Under the pieces are notes generated by a model, which was not told the origin of the DNA, ran no database searches, and saw nothing but the letters and a program-made list of their open reading frames with translations. A stretch of 64,000 bases of DNA from Hydractinia symbiolongicarpus (lineage: Eukaryota > Cnidaria > Hydrozoa > Anthoathecata > Hydractiniidae), in the NCBI RefSeq assembly GCF_029227915.1, contig NC_079887.1:124001-188000 (forward strand). The letters run 5' to 3'. Below, piece by piece: positions 9,646 to 20,779 of this stretch (its first letter is position 1; each line of letters opens with the position of its first letter). A program made the translations under genes and the position numbers.

Positions 9646-10863
9646 TTGTATACATTCGACTATACGGGCCAAGCCCGGGATTTACGGGAAATCGCGGGAT
9701 TTCGTTTGCCGGCAATTAAACTTCTTTTATTCAGCGTCTCATCAAAAATGAAAACATTTTTAAAAACTACAAGTCTCATGGGCTTTAGTGGTGAAATAAT
9801 AATTTAAAAAATCGTTCGGGAAATGAGTTTACACCCCGGGTACTTTCTTTGTATACTATTGACTATACGGGCCGAGTCCGGGATTTACGGGAAGTCGCGG
9901 GTTTTCGTTTACCGGCGATTAAACTTCTTTTATTCAGCGTCTCATCAAAAATGAAAACATTTTTGAAAACTACAAGTCTCATGCGTTTTAGTGGTGAAAA
10001 AATAATGTAAAAAATCGTTCGGGAAATGAGTTTACTCCCTGGGTACTTTCTTTGTATACTTTTGACTATGCGGGCCGAGTCCGGGGTTTACGGGATATGG
10101 CGGGTTTTCGTTTGCCGGCGATTAAACTTCTTTTATTCAGCGTCTCATCAAAAATAAAAACATTTTTGAAAACTACAAGTCTCAAGCGTTTTAGTGAGGA
10201 AAAGATAATTTAAAAAATCGTTTTGGAAATGAGTTTACTCACAGGGTACTTTCTTTGTATACATTCGACTATACGGGCCAAGCCGGGGATTTACGGGAAA
10301 TCGCGGGTTTTCGTTTGCCGGCGATTAAACCACTTTCATTAAGCGTCTCATCAGAAATGAAAACATTTCTGAAAACTACAAGTCTCATGCATTTTAGTGG
10401 TGAAAAAATAATTTAAAAATTCGTTCGGGAAATGAGTTTACTCACTGGGTACTTTCCTTGTATACTTTTGACTATACGGGCCGAGTCCGGGATTTACGGG
10501 AAATCGCGGGTTTTCGTTTGCCGGCGATTAAACTTCTTTTATTCTGCGTCTCATCAAAAATGAAAACATTTTTAAAAACTACAAGTCTCATGGGTTTTAG
10601 TGGTGAAATAATAATTTAAATAATCGTTTGGGAAATGAGTTTACACCCCGGGTACTTTCTTTGTATACTTTTGACTATACGGGCCGAGTCCGGGATTTAC
10701 GGGAAGTCGCGGGTTTTCGTTTACCGGCGATTAAACTTCTTTTATTCAGCGTCTCATCAAAAATGAAAACATTTTTGAAAACTACAAGTCTCATGCGTTT
10801 TAGTGGTGAAAAAAAAATTTAAAAAATCGTTCGGGAAATGAGATTACTCCCTGGGTACTTTCT
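9646..10863. repeat. Half-length HOR copy 3 (1,218 bp, 6 monomers)
   Basis: The unit begins like copies 1, 2 and 4, then jumps to the seventh-monomer position of the HOR. The first monomer is a chimera. Left of ~9700 it has GCGGGATTTCG, as at 7,261; right of ~9713 it has GGCAATTAAACTTC, as at ~8,492. The stretch 9700-9713 is common to both parents and must hold the breakpoint. Six monomers (1,215 bp) are absent relative to a full copy, as expected from one unequal exchange. Confidence 0.9.
10351..10372. repeat. Copy of the matched dyad variant
   Basis: The perfect dyad with G and C substitutions lies 1,218 bp after the previous copy. The spacing reflects the half-length HOR copy between them. 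Confidence 0.75.
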
Positions 10864-13296
10864 TTGTATACATTCGACTATACGGGCCAAGCCCGGGATT
10901 TACGGGAAATCGCGGGATTTCGTTTGCCGGCGATTAAACCTCTTTTATTAAGCCTCTCATCAAAAATGAAAACATTTTTGAAAACTGCAAGTCTCATGCG
11001 TTTTAGTGGTGAAAAGATAATTGAAAAAATCGTTTCGGAAATGAGTTTACTCACAGGGTACTTTCTTTGTATACATTCGACTATACGGGCCAAGCCCGGG
11101 ATTTACGGGAAATCGCGGGTTTTTGTTTGCCGGCGATTAAACAATTTTCATTAAGCGTCTCATCAAAAATAAAAACATTTCTGAAAACTACAAGTCTCAT
11201 GCGTTTTAGTGGTGAAAATTAATTTAAAAAATTGTTCGGGAAATGAGTTTACTCCCTGGGTACTTTCTTTGTATACTTTTGACTATACGGGCCGAGTCCG
11301 GGATTTACGGGAAGTCGCGGGTTTTCGTTTGCCGGCAATTAAACTTCTTTTATTCAGCGACTCATCAAAAATGAAAACATTTTTAAAAACTACCAGTCTC
11401 ATGGGCTTTAGTGGTGAAATAATAATTTAAAAAATCGTTCGGGAAATGAGTTTACACCCCGGGTACTTTCTTTGTATACTTTTGACTATACGGGCCGAGT
11501 CAGGGATTTACGGGAAGTCGCGGGTTTTCGTTTACCGGCAATTAAACTTCTTTTATTCAGCGTCTCATCAAAAATGAAAACATTTTTGAAAACTACAAGT
11601 CTCATGCGTTTTAGTGGTGAAAAAAAAATTTAAAAAATCGTTCGGGAAATGAGTTTACTCACAGGGTACTTTCTTTGTATACATTCGACTATACGGGCCA
11701 AGCCCGGGATTTACGGGAAATCGCGGGATTTCGTTTGCCGGCGATTAAACCTCTTTTATTAAGCCTCTCATCAAAAATGAAAACATTTTTGAAAACTGCA
11801 AGTCTCATGCGTTTTAGTGGTGAAAAGATAATTGAAAAAATCCTTTCGGAAATGAGTTTACTCACAGGGTACTTTCTTTGTATACATTCGACTATACGGG
11901 CCAAGCCCGGGATTTACGGGAAATCGCGGTTTTTTGTTTGGGGGCGATTAAACAACTTTCATTAAGCGTCTCATCAAAAATGAAAACATTCCTGAAAACT
12001 ACAAGCCTCATGCGTTTTAGTGGTGAAAATTAATTTAAAAAATCCTTCGGGAAATGAGTTTACTCCCTGGGTACTTTCTTTGTATACTTTTGACTATACG
12101 GGCCGAGTCCGGGATTTACGGAAGTCGCGGGTTTTCGTTTGCCGGCAATTAAACTTCTTTTATTCAGCGTCTCATCAAAAATGAAAACATTTTTAAAAAC
12201 TACAAGTCTCATGGGCTTTAGTGGTGAAATAATAATTTAAAAAATCGTTCGGGAAATGAGTTTACACCCCGGGTACTTTCTTTGTATACTATTGACTATA
12301 CGGGCCGAGTCCGGGATTTACGGGAAGTCGCGGGTTTTCGTTTACCGGCGATTAAACTTCTTTTATTCAGCGTCTCATCAAAAATGAAAACATTTTTGAA
12401 AACTACAAGTCTCATGCGTTTTAGTGGTGAAAAAATAATGTAAAAAATCGTTCGGGAAATGAGTTTACTCCCTGGGTACTTTCTTTGTATACTTTTGACT
12501 ATGCGGGCCGAGTCCGGGGTTTACGGGATATGGTGGGTTTTCGTTTGCCGGCGATTAAACTTCTTTTATTCAGCGTCTCATCAAAAATAAAAACATTTTT
12601 GAAAACTACAAGTCTCAAGCGTTTTAGTGAGGAAAAGATAATTTAAAAAATCGTTTTGGAAATGAGTTTACTCACAGGGTACTTTCTTTGTATACATTCG
12701 ACTATACGGGCCAAGCCGGGGATTTACGGGAAATCGCGGGTTTTCGTTTGCCGGCGATTAAACCACTTTCATTAAGCGTCTCATCAGAAATGAAAACATT
12801 TCTGAAAACTACAAGTCTCATGCATTTTAGTGGTGAAAAAATAATTTAAAAATTCGTTCGGGAAATGAGTTTACTCACTGGGTACTTTCCTTGTATACTT
12901 TTGACTATACGGGCCGAGTCCGGGATTTACGGGAAATCGCGGGTTTTCGTTTGCCGGCGATTAAACTTCTTTTATTCTGCGTCTCATCAAAAATGAAAAC
13001 ATTTTTAAAAACTACAAGTCTCATGGGTTTTAGTGGTGAAATAATAATTTAAATAATCGTTTGGGAAATGAGTTTACACCCCGGGTACTTTCTTTGTATA
13101 CTTTTGACTATACGGGCCGAGTCCGGGATTTACGGGAAGTCGCGGGTTTTCGTTTACCGGCGATTAAACTTCTTTTATTCAGCGTCTCATCAAAAATGAA
13201 AACATTTTTGAAAACTACAAGTCTCATGCGTTTTAGTGGTGAAAAAAAAATTTAAAAAATCGTTCGGGAAATGAGATTACTCCCTGGGTACTTTCT
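10864..13296. repeat. 12-mer HOR copy 4 (2,433 bp)
   Basis: This is a full-length copy with the complete marker series, offset 3,651 bp from copy 2 (2,433 plus 1,218). A few private bases are visible, such as AATTGTTCGGG near 11,230 and CAGCGACTC near 11,357. Confidence 0.88.
12784..12805. repeat. Copy of the matched dyad variant
   Basis: This is the fourth copy of the TCAGAAATG/CATTTCTGA form, 2,433 bp after the third. It is the last in the window that I found. Confidence 0.75.
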
Positions 13297-13870
13297 TTGT
13301 ATACATTCGACTATACGGGCCAAGCCCGGGATTTACGGGAAATCGCGGGATTTCGTTTGCCGGCGATTAAACCTCTTTTATTAAGCCTCTCATCAAAAAT
13401 GAAAACATTTTTGAAAACTGCAAGTCTCATGCGTTTTAGTGGTGAAAAGATAATTGAAAAAATCCTTTCGGAAATGAGTTTACTCACAGGGTACTTTCTT
13501 TGTATACATTCGACTATACGGGCCAAGCCCGGGATTTACGGGAAATCGCGGGTTTTTGTTTGGCGGCGATTAAACAACTTTCATTAAGCGTCTCATCAAA
13601 AATGAAAACATTTCTGAAAACTACAAGCCTCATGCGTTTTAGTGGTGAAAATTAATTTAAAAAATCGTTCGGGAAATGAGTTTACTCCCTGGGTACTTTC
13701 TTTGTATACTTTTGACTATACGGGCCGAGTCCGGGATTTACGGAAGTCGCGGGTTTTCGTTTGCCGGCAATTGAACTTCTTTTATTCAGCGTCTCATCAA
13801 AAATGAAAACATTTTTAAAAACTACAAGTCTCATGGGTTTTAGTGGTGAAATAATAATTTAAATAATCGT
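13297..13870. repeat. Chimeric end of the 12-mer HOR domain
   Basis: After GAGATTACTCCC, which precedes the first HOR monomer, the sequence continues as the fifth HOR monomer (AATCCTTTCGG, then GGCGGCGATTAAACAAC). It then takes the TTACGGAAG/GGCAATT form and finally GGTTTTAGTGG with AAATAATCGTTTGGG, as at 2,480-2,520. At least two recombination joins are needed to explain this order. Confidence 0.7.
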
Positions 13871-14995
13871 TTGGGAAATGAGTTTACTCCCTGGGTACTT
13901 TCTTTGTATACTTTTGACTATACAGGCCGAGTCCGGGATTTACGGGAAATCGCAGGTTTTCGTTTGCCGGCGATTAAACTTCTTTTATTCAGCGTCTCAT
14001 CAAAAATGAAAACATTTTTGAAAACTACAAGTCTCATGCGTTTTAGTGGTGAAAAAATAATTTAAAAAATCGTTCGGGAAATGAGTTTACACCCTGGGTA
14101 CTTTCTTTGTATACTTTTGACTATACGGGCCGAGTCCGGGATATACGGGAAACCGCAAGTTTTCGTTTGGCGGCGATTAAACTTCTTTTATTCAGCGTCT
14201 CAGCAAAAATGAAAACATTTTTCAAAACTACAAATCTCATGGGCTTTAGTGGTAAAATATAAATTTAAAAAATCGTTTGGGAAATGAGTTTACTCCCCGG
14301 GTACTTTCTTTGTATACTTTTGACTATACGGGCCGAGTCCGGGATTTACGGGAAATCGCAGGTTTTCGTTTGCCGGCGATTAAACTTCTTTTATTCAGCG
14401 TCTCATCAAAAATGAAAACATTTTTGAAAACTACAAGTCTCATGCCTTTTAGTGGTGAAAAAATAATTTAAAAAATCGTTCGAAAAATGAGTTTACACCC
14501 TGGGTACTTTCTTTGTATACTTTTGACTATACGGGCCAAGCCCGAGATTTACGGGAAATCGCGGGTTTTCGTTTGCCGGCGATTAAACTTCTTTTATTCA
14601 GCGTCTCATCAAAAATGAAAACATTTTTGAAAACTACAAGTCTCATGCCTTTTAGTGGTGAAAAAATAATTTAAAAAATCGTTCGAAAAATGAGTTTACA
14701 CCCTGGGTACTTTCTTTGTATACTTTTGACTATACGGGCCAAGCCCGGGATTTACGGGAAATCGCGGGTTTTCGTTTGCCGGCGATTAAACTTCTTTTAT
14801 TCAGCGTCTCATCAAAAATGAAAACAATTTTGAAAACTACAAGTCTCATGCGTTTTAGTGGTGAAAAAATAATTTAAAAAATCGTTCGGAGAAATGAGTT
14901 TACTCCCTGGGTACTTTCTTTGTATACTTTTGACTATACGGGCCAAGCCGGGATTTACGGGAAATCGCGGTTTTTCGTTTGCCGGCGATTAAACC
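13871..14995. repeat. Second copy of the 2.5-3.6 kb block
   Basis: Markers GGGATATACGGGAAACCGC, GTTTGGCGGCG, CTCAGCAAAAATG and ACCAGTTTC recur in the order seen at 2.5-3.5 kb. Within it, the monomer with CATGCCTTTTAGTGG and TTCGAAAAATGAG occurs twice in a row (near 14,442 and 14,645), while the upstream block has it once. This is a single-monomer tandem duplication, and one copy carries the private CCCGAGATTT. Confidence 0.82.
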
Positions 14996-15710
14996 AGTTT
15001 CATTAGGCGTCTCATCAAAAATGGAAACATTTCTGAAAACTACAAGTCTCATGCGTTTTAGTGGTGAAAAAATAATTTAAAAAATCGTTCGGGAAATGAG
15101 TTTACACCCTGGGTACTTTCTTTGTATACTTTTGACTATACGGGCCGAGTTCGGGATTTACGGGAAATCGCAGGTTTTCGTTTGCCGGCGATTAAACTCC
15201 TTTTATTCAGCGTCTCATCAAAAATGAAAACATTTTTGAAAACTACAAGTCTCATGCGTTTTAGTGGAGAAAAAATAATTTAAAAAATCGTTCGAGAAAT
15301 GAGTTTACACCCTGGGTACTTTCTTTGTATACTTTTGACTATACAGGCCGAGTCCGGGATTTACGGGAAATCGCAGGTTTTCATGTGCCGGCGATTAAAC
15401 TTCTTTTATTCAGCGTCTCATCAAAAATGAAAACATTTTTGAAAACTACAAGTCTCATGCGTTTTAGTGGTGAAAAAATGAATTAAAAAATCGTTCGGGA
15501 AATGAGTTTACTCCCTGGGTACTTTCTTTATATACTTTTGACTTTACAGGCCGAGTCCGGGATTTACGGGAAATCGCGGGTTTTAGTTTGCCGGCGATTA
15601 AACCTCTTTCATTAAGCGTCTCATCAAAAAAAAAAAACATTTTTAAAAACTACAAGTCTCATGCGTTTTAGTGGTGAAAAAAAAATTTAAAAAATCGTTC
15701 GGGAAATGAG
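14996..15710. repeat. Mixed monomers, no local HOR recognised
   Basis: Ordinary monomers with variants ATTAGGCGTC, GTGGAGAAAAAATAA, TCATGTGCCGG and GACTTTACAGGCC. An A-run variant near 15,630 (CATCAAAAAAAAAAAAC) destroys the dyad's central ATG. No gene is seen. Confidence 0.7.
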
Positions 15711-17332
15711 TTTACTGCTTGGGTACTTTCTTTGTATACATTCGACTATACGGGCCAAGCCCGGAATTTACGGGAAATCGCGGGATTTCGTTTGCCGGCG
15801 ATTAAACCTCTTTTATTAAGCGTCTCATCAAAAATGAAAACATTTTTAAAAACTACAAGTCTCATGGGCTTTAGTGGTGAAATAATAATTTAAAAAACGT
15901 TCGGGAAATGAGTTTACTCACTGGGTACTTTCCCTGTATACTTTTGACTATACGGGCCGAGTCCGGGATTTACGGGAAATCGCGGGTTTTCGTTTGCCGG
16001 CGATTAAACTTCTTTTATTCAGCGTCTCATCAAAAATGAAAACATTTTTGAAAACTACAAGTCTCAAGCGTTTTAGTGGTGAAATAATAATTTAAAAAAT
16101 CGTTTTGGAAATGAGTTTACTCACAGGGTACTTTCTTCGTATACATTCGACTATACGGGCCAAGCCCGGGATTTACGGGAAATCGCGGGTTTTCGTTTGC
16201 CGGCGATTAAACCACTTTCATTAAGGGTCTCATCAAAAATGAAAACATTTCTGAAAACTACAAGTCTCATGCGTTTTAGTGGTGAAAAAATAATTTAAAA
16301 AATCGTTCGGGAAATGAGTTTAGTCACTGGGTACTTTCCTTGTATACTTTTGACTATACGGGCCGAGTCCGGGATTTACGGGAAATCGCGGGTTTTCGTT
16401 TGCCGGCGATTAAACTTCTTTTATTCAGCGTCTCATCAAAAATGAAAACATTTTTGAAAACTACAAGTCTCATGCGTTTTAGTGGTAAAAAAATAATTTA
16501 AAAATTCGTTCGGGAAATGAGTTTACTGCTTGGGTACTTTCTTTGTATACATTCGACTATACGGGCCAAGCCCGGGATTTACGGGAAATCGCGGGATTTC
16601 GTTTGCCGGCGATTAAACCTCTTTTATTAAGCGTCTCATCAAAAATGAAAACATTTTTAAAAACTACAAGTCTCATGGGCTTTAGTGGTGAAATAATAAT
16701 TTAAAAAACGTTCGGGAAATGAGTTTACTCACTGGGTACTTTCCCTGTATACTTTTGACTATACGGGCCGAGTCCGGGATTTACGGGAAATCGCGGGTTT
16801 TCGTTTGCCGGCGATTAAACTTCTTTTATTCAGCGTCTCATCAAAAATGAAAACATTTTTGAAAACTACAAGTCTCAAGCGTTTTAGTGGTGAAATAATA
16901 ATTTAAAAAATCGTTTTGGAAATGAGTTTACTCACAGGGTACTTTCTTCGTATACATTCGACTATACGGGCCAAGCCCGGGATTTACGGGAAATCGCGGG
17001 TTTTCGTTTGCCGGCGATTAAACCACTTTCATTAAGGGTCTCATCAAAAATGAAAACATTTCTGAAAACTACAAGTCTCATGCGTTTTAGTGGTGAAAAA
17101 ATAATTTAAAAAATCGTTCGGGAAATGAGTTTAGTCACTGGGTACTTTCCTTGTATACTTTTGACTATACGGGCCGAGTCCGGGATTTACGGGAAATCGC
17201 GGGTTTTCGTTTGCCGGCGATTAAACTTCTTTTATTCAGCGTCTCATCAAAAATGAAAACATTTTTGAAAACTACAAGTCTCATGCGTTTTAGTGGTAAA
17301 AAAATAATTTAAAAATTCGTTAGGGAAATGAG
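15711..17332. repeat. 4-mer tandem duplication (811 bp x 2)
   Basis: GTTTACTGCTTGGGTAC occurs at ~15,710 and ~16,521. TTTAAAAAACGTTCGGG, which lacks one T, occurs at both ~15,891 and ~16,702. ATTAAGGGTCTC and GAGTTTAGTCACTGGG also repeat at 811 bp. The copies differ at single bases, for example CCCGGAATTT against CCCGGGATTT. Flanks diverge before 15,711 and after 17,332, so the event is a simple two-copy duplication. Confidence 0.88.
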
Positions 17333-18312
17333 TTTACTCACTGGGTACTTTCTTTGTATTCTTTTGACTATACGGACCGAGTACGGGATTTACGGGAAAT
17401 CGCGGGTTTTTGTTTACCGGCGATTAAACTTCTTTTATTCAGCGTCTCATCAAAAATGAAAACATTTTTGAAAACTGCAAGTCTCATGCGTTTTAGTGGT
17501 GAAAAGATAATTGAAAAAATCGTTTCGGAAATGAGTTTACTCACAGGGTACTTTCGTTGTATACATTCGACTATACGGGCCAAGCCCGGGATTTACGGGA
17601 AATCGCGGGTTTTTGTTTGCCGGCGATTAAACAACTTTCATTAAGCGTGTCATCAAAAATGAAAACATTTCTGAAAACTACAAGTCTCATGCGTTTTAAT
17701 GGTGAAAATGAATTTAAAAAATCGTTAGGGAAATGAGTTTACTCCCTGGGTACTTTCTTTGTATACTTTTGACTATACGGGCCAAGCCCGGGATTTACGG
17801 GAAATCGCAGGTTTTCGTTTGCCGGCGATTAAACTGCTTTTATTCAGCGTCTCATCAAAAATGAAAACATTCTTGAAAACTACAAGTCTTATGCGCTTTA
17901 GTGGTGAAATAATAATTTAAAAAATCGTTCTGGAAATGAGTTTACTCCCTGGGTACTTTCTTTGTATACTTTTGACTATACGGGCCGAGTCCGGGATTTA
18001 CGGGAAATCGCAGGTTTTCGTTTGCCGGCGATTAAACTGCTTTTATTCAGCGTCTCATCAAAAATGAAAACATTCTTGAAAACTACAAGTCTCATGCGCA
18101 TTAGTGGTGAATTAATAATTTAAAAAATCGTTTGGGAAATGAGTTTACTCCCTGGGTACTTTCTTTGTATACTTTTGACTATACGGGCCGACTCCATGAT
18201 TTACGGGAAATTGCTGGTTTTCGTTTGCCGGCGATTAAACTTCTTTTATTCAGCGTCTCATCAAAAATGAAAACATTTTTAAAAACTACAAGTCTCATGC
18301 GTTTTAGTGGTG
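17333..18312. repeat. Mixed monomers related to both the 12-mer and 21-25 kb regions
   Basis: The monomers at 17,354-17,650 carry ATAATTGAAAAAATCG and ACAACTTTC, markers of the 12-mer HOR. From ~17,740 the order TATGCGCTTTAGTGG, GCGCATTAGTGG, GCCGACTCCATG matches the blocks at 1.3-1.8, 21.3-21.8 and 25.3-26.0 kb. The switch between the two families lies within about 17,650-17,780. Confidence 0.7.
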
Positions 18313-20340
18313 AAAAAGTAATTTAAAAAATCCTTCGGGAAATGAGTTTACTCTCTGGGTACTTTCTTTGTATACTTTTGACTATACGGGCCAAGCCCGG
18401 GATTTACGGGAATTCGCGGGTTTTTGTTTGCCGGCGATTAAACTTCTTTTATTCAGCGTCTCATCAAAAATGAAAACATTTTTGAAAACTACAAGTCTCA
18501 TGAGTTTTAGTGGTGAAAAAATAATTTAAAAAATCGTTCGGGAAATGAGTTTACTCCCTGGGTACTTTCTTTGTATACTTTTGACTATACGGGCCAAGCC
18601 GGGATTTACGAGAAATCGCGGGTTTTCGTTTGCCGGCGATTAAACTTCTTTTATTCAGCGTCTCATCAAAAATGAAAACATTTTTAAAAACTACAAGTCT
18701 CATGGGCTTTAGTGGTGAAAAAATAATTTAAAAAATCGTTCTGGAAATGAGTTTACTCACAGGGTACTTTCTTTGTATACATTCGACAATACGGGCCAAG
18801 CCCGGGATTTACGGGAAATCGCGGGTTTTCGTTTTCTGGCGATTAAACCTCTTTCATTAAGGGTCTCATCAAATATGAAAACATTTTTGAAAACTACAAG
18901 TCTCATTCGCTTTAGTGATGAAAAAAATATTTAAAAAATCGTTCGGGAAATGAGTTTACTTCCTGGGTACTTTCTTTGTATACATTTGACTATACGGGCC
19001 AAGCCACGGATTTACGGGAAAACGCGGGATTTCGTTTGCCGGCAATTAAACCTCTTTCATTAAGCGTCTCATCAAAAATGAAAACATTTTTGAAAATTAC
19101 AAGTCTCATGCGTTTTAGTGGTGAAAAAATAATTTAAAAAATCGTTCGGGAAATGAGTTTACTCCCTGGGTACTTTCTTTGTATACTTTTGACTATACGG
19201 GCCGAGTCCGGGATTTACGGGAAGTCGCGGGTTTTCGTTTGCCGGCGATTAAACTTCTTTTATTCAGCGTCTCATCAAAAATGAAAACATTTTTAAAAAC
19301 TACAAGTCTCATGCGTTTTAGTGGTGAAAAAGTAATTTAAAAAATCGTTCGGGAAATGAGTTTACTCTCTGGGTACTTTCTTTGTATACTTTTGACTATA
19401 CGGGCCAAGCCCGGGATTTACGGGAATTCGCGGGGTTTTGTTTGCCGGCGATTAAACTTCTTTTATTCAGCGTCTCATCAAAAATGAAAACATTTTTGAA
19501 AACTACAAGTCTCATGAGTTTTAGTGGTGAAAAAATAATTTAAAAAATCGTTCGGGAAATGAGTTTACTCCCTGGGTACTTTCTTTGTATACTTTTGACT
19601 ATACGGGCCAAGCCGGGATTTACGAGAAATCGCGGGTTTTCGTTTGCCGGCGATTAAACTTCTTTTATTCAGCGTCTCATCAAAAATGAAAACATTTTTA
19701 AAAACTACAAGTCTCATGGGCTTTAGTGGTGAAAAAATAATTTAAAAAATCGTTCTGGAAATGAGTTTACTCACAGGGTACTTTCTTTGTATACATTCGA
19801 CAATACGGGCCAAGCCCGGGATTTACGGGAAATCGCGGGTTTTCGTTTTCTGGCGATTAAACCTCTTTCATTAAGCGTCTCATCAAATATGAAAACATTT
19901 TTGAAAACTACAAGTCTCATTCGCTTTAGTGATGAAAAAAATATTTAAAAAATCGTTCGGGAAATGAGTTTACTCCCTGGGTACTTTCTTTGTATACATT
20001 TGACTATACGGGCCAAGCCCCGGATTTACGGGAAAACGCGGGATTTCGTTTGCCGGCAATTAAACCTCTTTCATTAAGCGTCTCATCAAAAATGAAAACA
20101 TTTTTGAAAATTACAAGTCTCATGCGTTTTAGTGGTGAAAAAATAATTTAAAAAATCGTTCGGGAAATGAGTTTACTCCCTGGGTACTTTCTTTGTATAC
20201 TTTTGACTATACGGGCCGAGTCCGGGATTTACGGGAAGTCGCGGGTTTTCGTTTGCCGGCGATTAAACTTCTTTTATTCAGCATCTCATCAAAAATGAAA
20301 ATTTTTTTAAATACTACAAGTGTCATGGGCTTTAGTGGTG
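18313..20340. repeat. 5-mer tandem duplication (1,014 bp x 2)
   Basis: CTCATGAGTTTTAGTGG is at ~18,499 and ~19,513, TTTACGAGAAATCG and TTTTCTGGCG follow in each copy, and GAAAATTACAAGTC is at ~19,094 and ~20,108. All are 1,014 bp apart. Differences include GGAATTCGCGGGTTTTTG against GGAATTCGCGGGGTTTTG, and AAGCCACGG against AAGCCCCGG. The copies join at a GAAAAAGTAATTTAAAAAATC monomer near 19,327. Confidence 0.87.
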
Positions 20341-20779
20341 AAATAATAATTTAAAAAATCGTTCGGGAAATGAGTTTACACCCTGGGTACTTTCTTTGTA
20401 TACTTTTGACTATGCGGGCCGAGTCCGTGGTTTACGAGAAATGGCGGGTTTTCGTTTGCCGGCAATTAAACTTCTTTTATTTAGCGTCTCACTAAAAATG
20501 AAAACATTTTTGAAAACTACAAGTCTCAAGCGTTTTAGTGGTGAAATAATAATTTAAAAAATCGTTTGGAAATGAGTTTACTCACAGGGTACTTTCTTTG
20601 TATACATTCGACTATACGGGCCAAGCCCGGGATTTACGGGAAATCGCGGGTTTTCGTTTGCCGGCAATTAAACCACTTTCATTAAGGGTCTCATCAAAAA
20701 TGAAAACATTTCTGAAAACTACAAGTCTCATGCGTTTTAGTGGTGAAAAAGTAATTTTAAAAATCGTTCGGGAAATGAG

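Noticed and set aside
4780-13296. The 12-mer as the HOR of the entire window
   Set aside because: The 2,433-bp period holds only from 4.78 to 13.3 kb. Other regions have different periods and subtypes.
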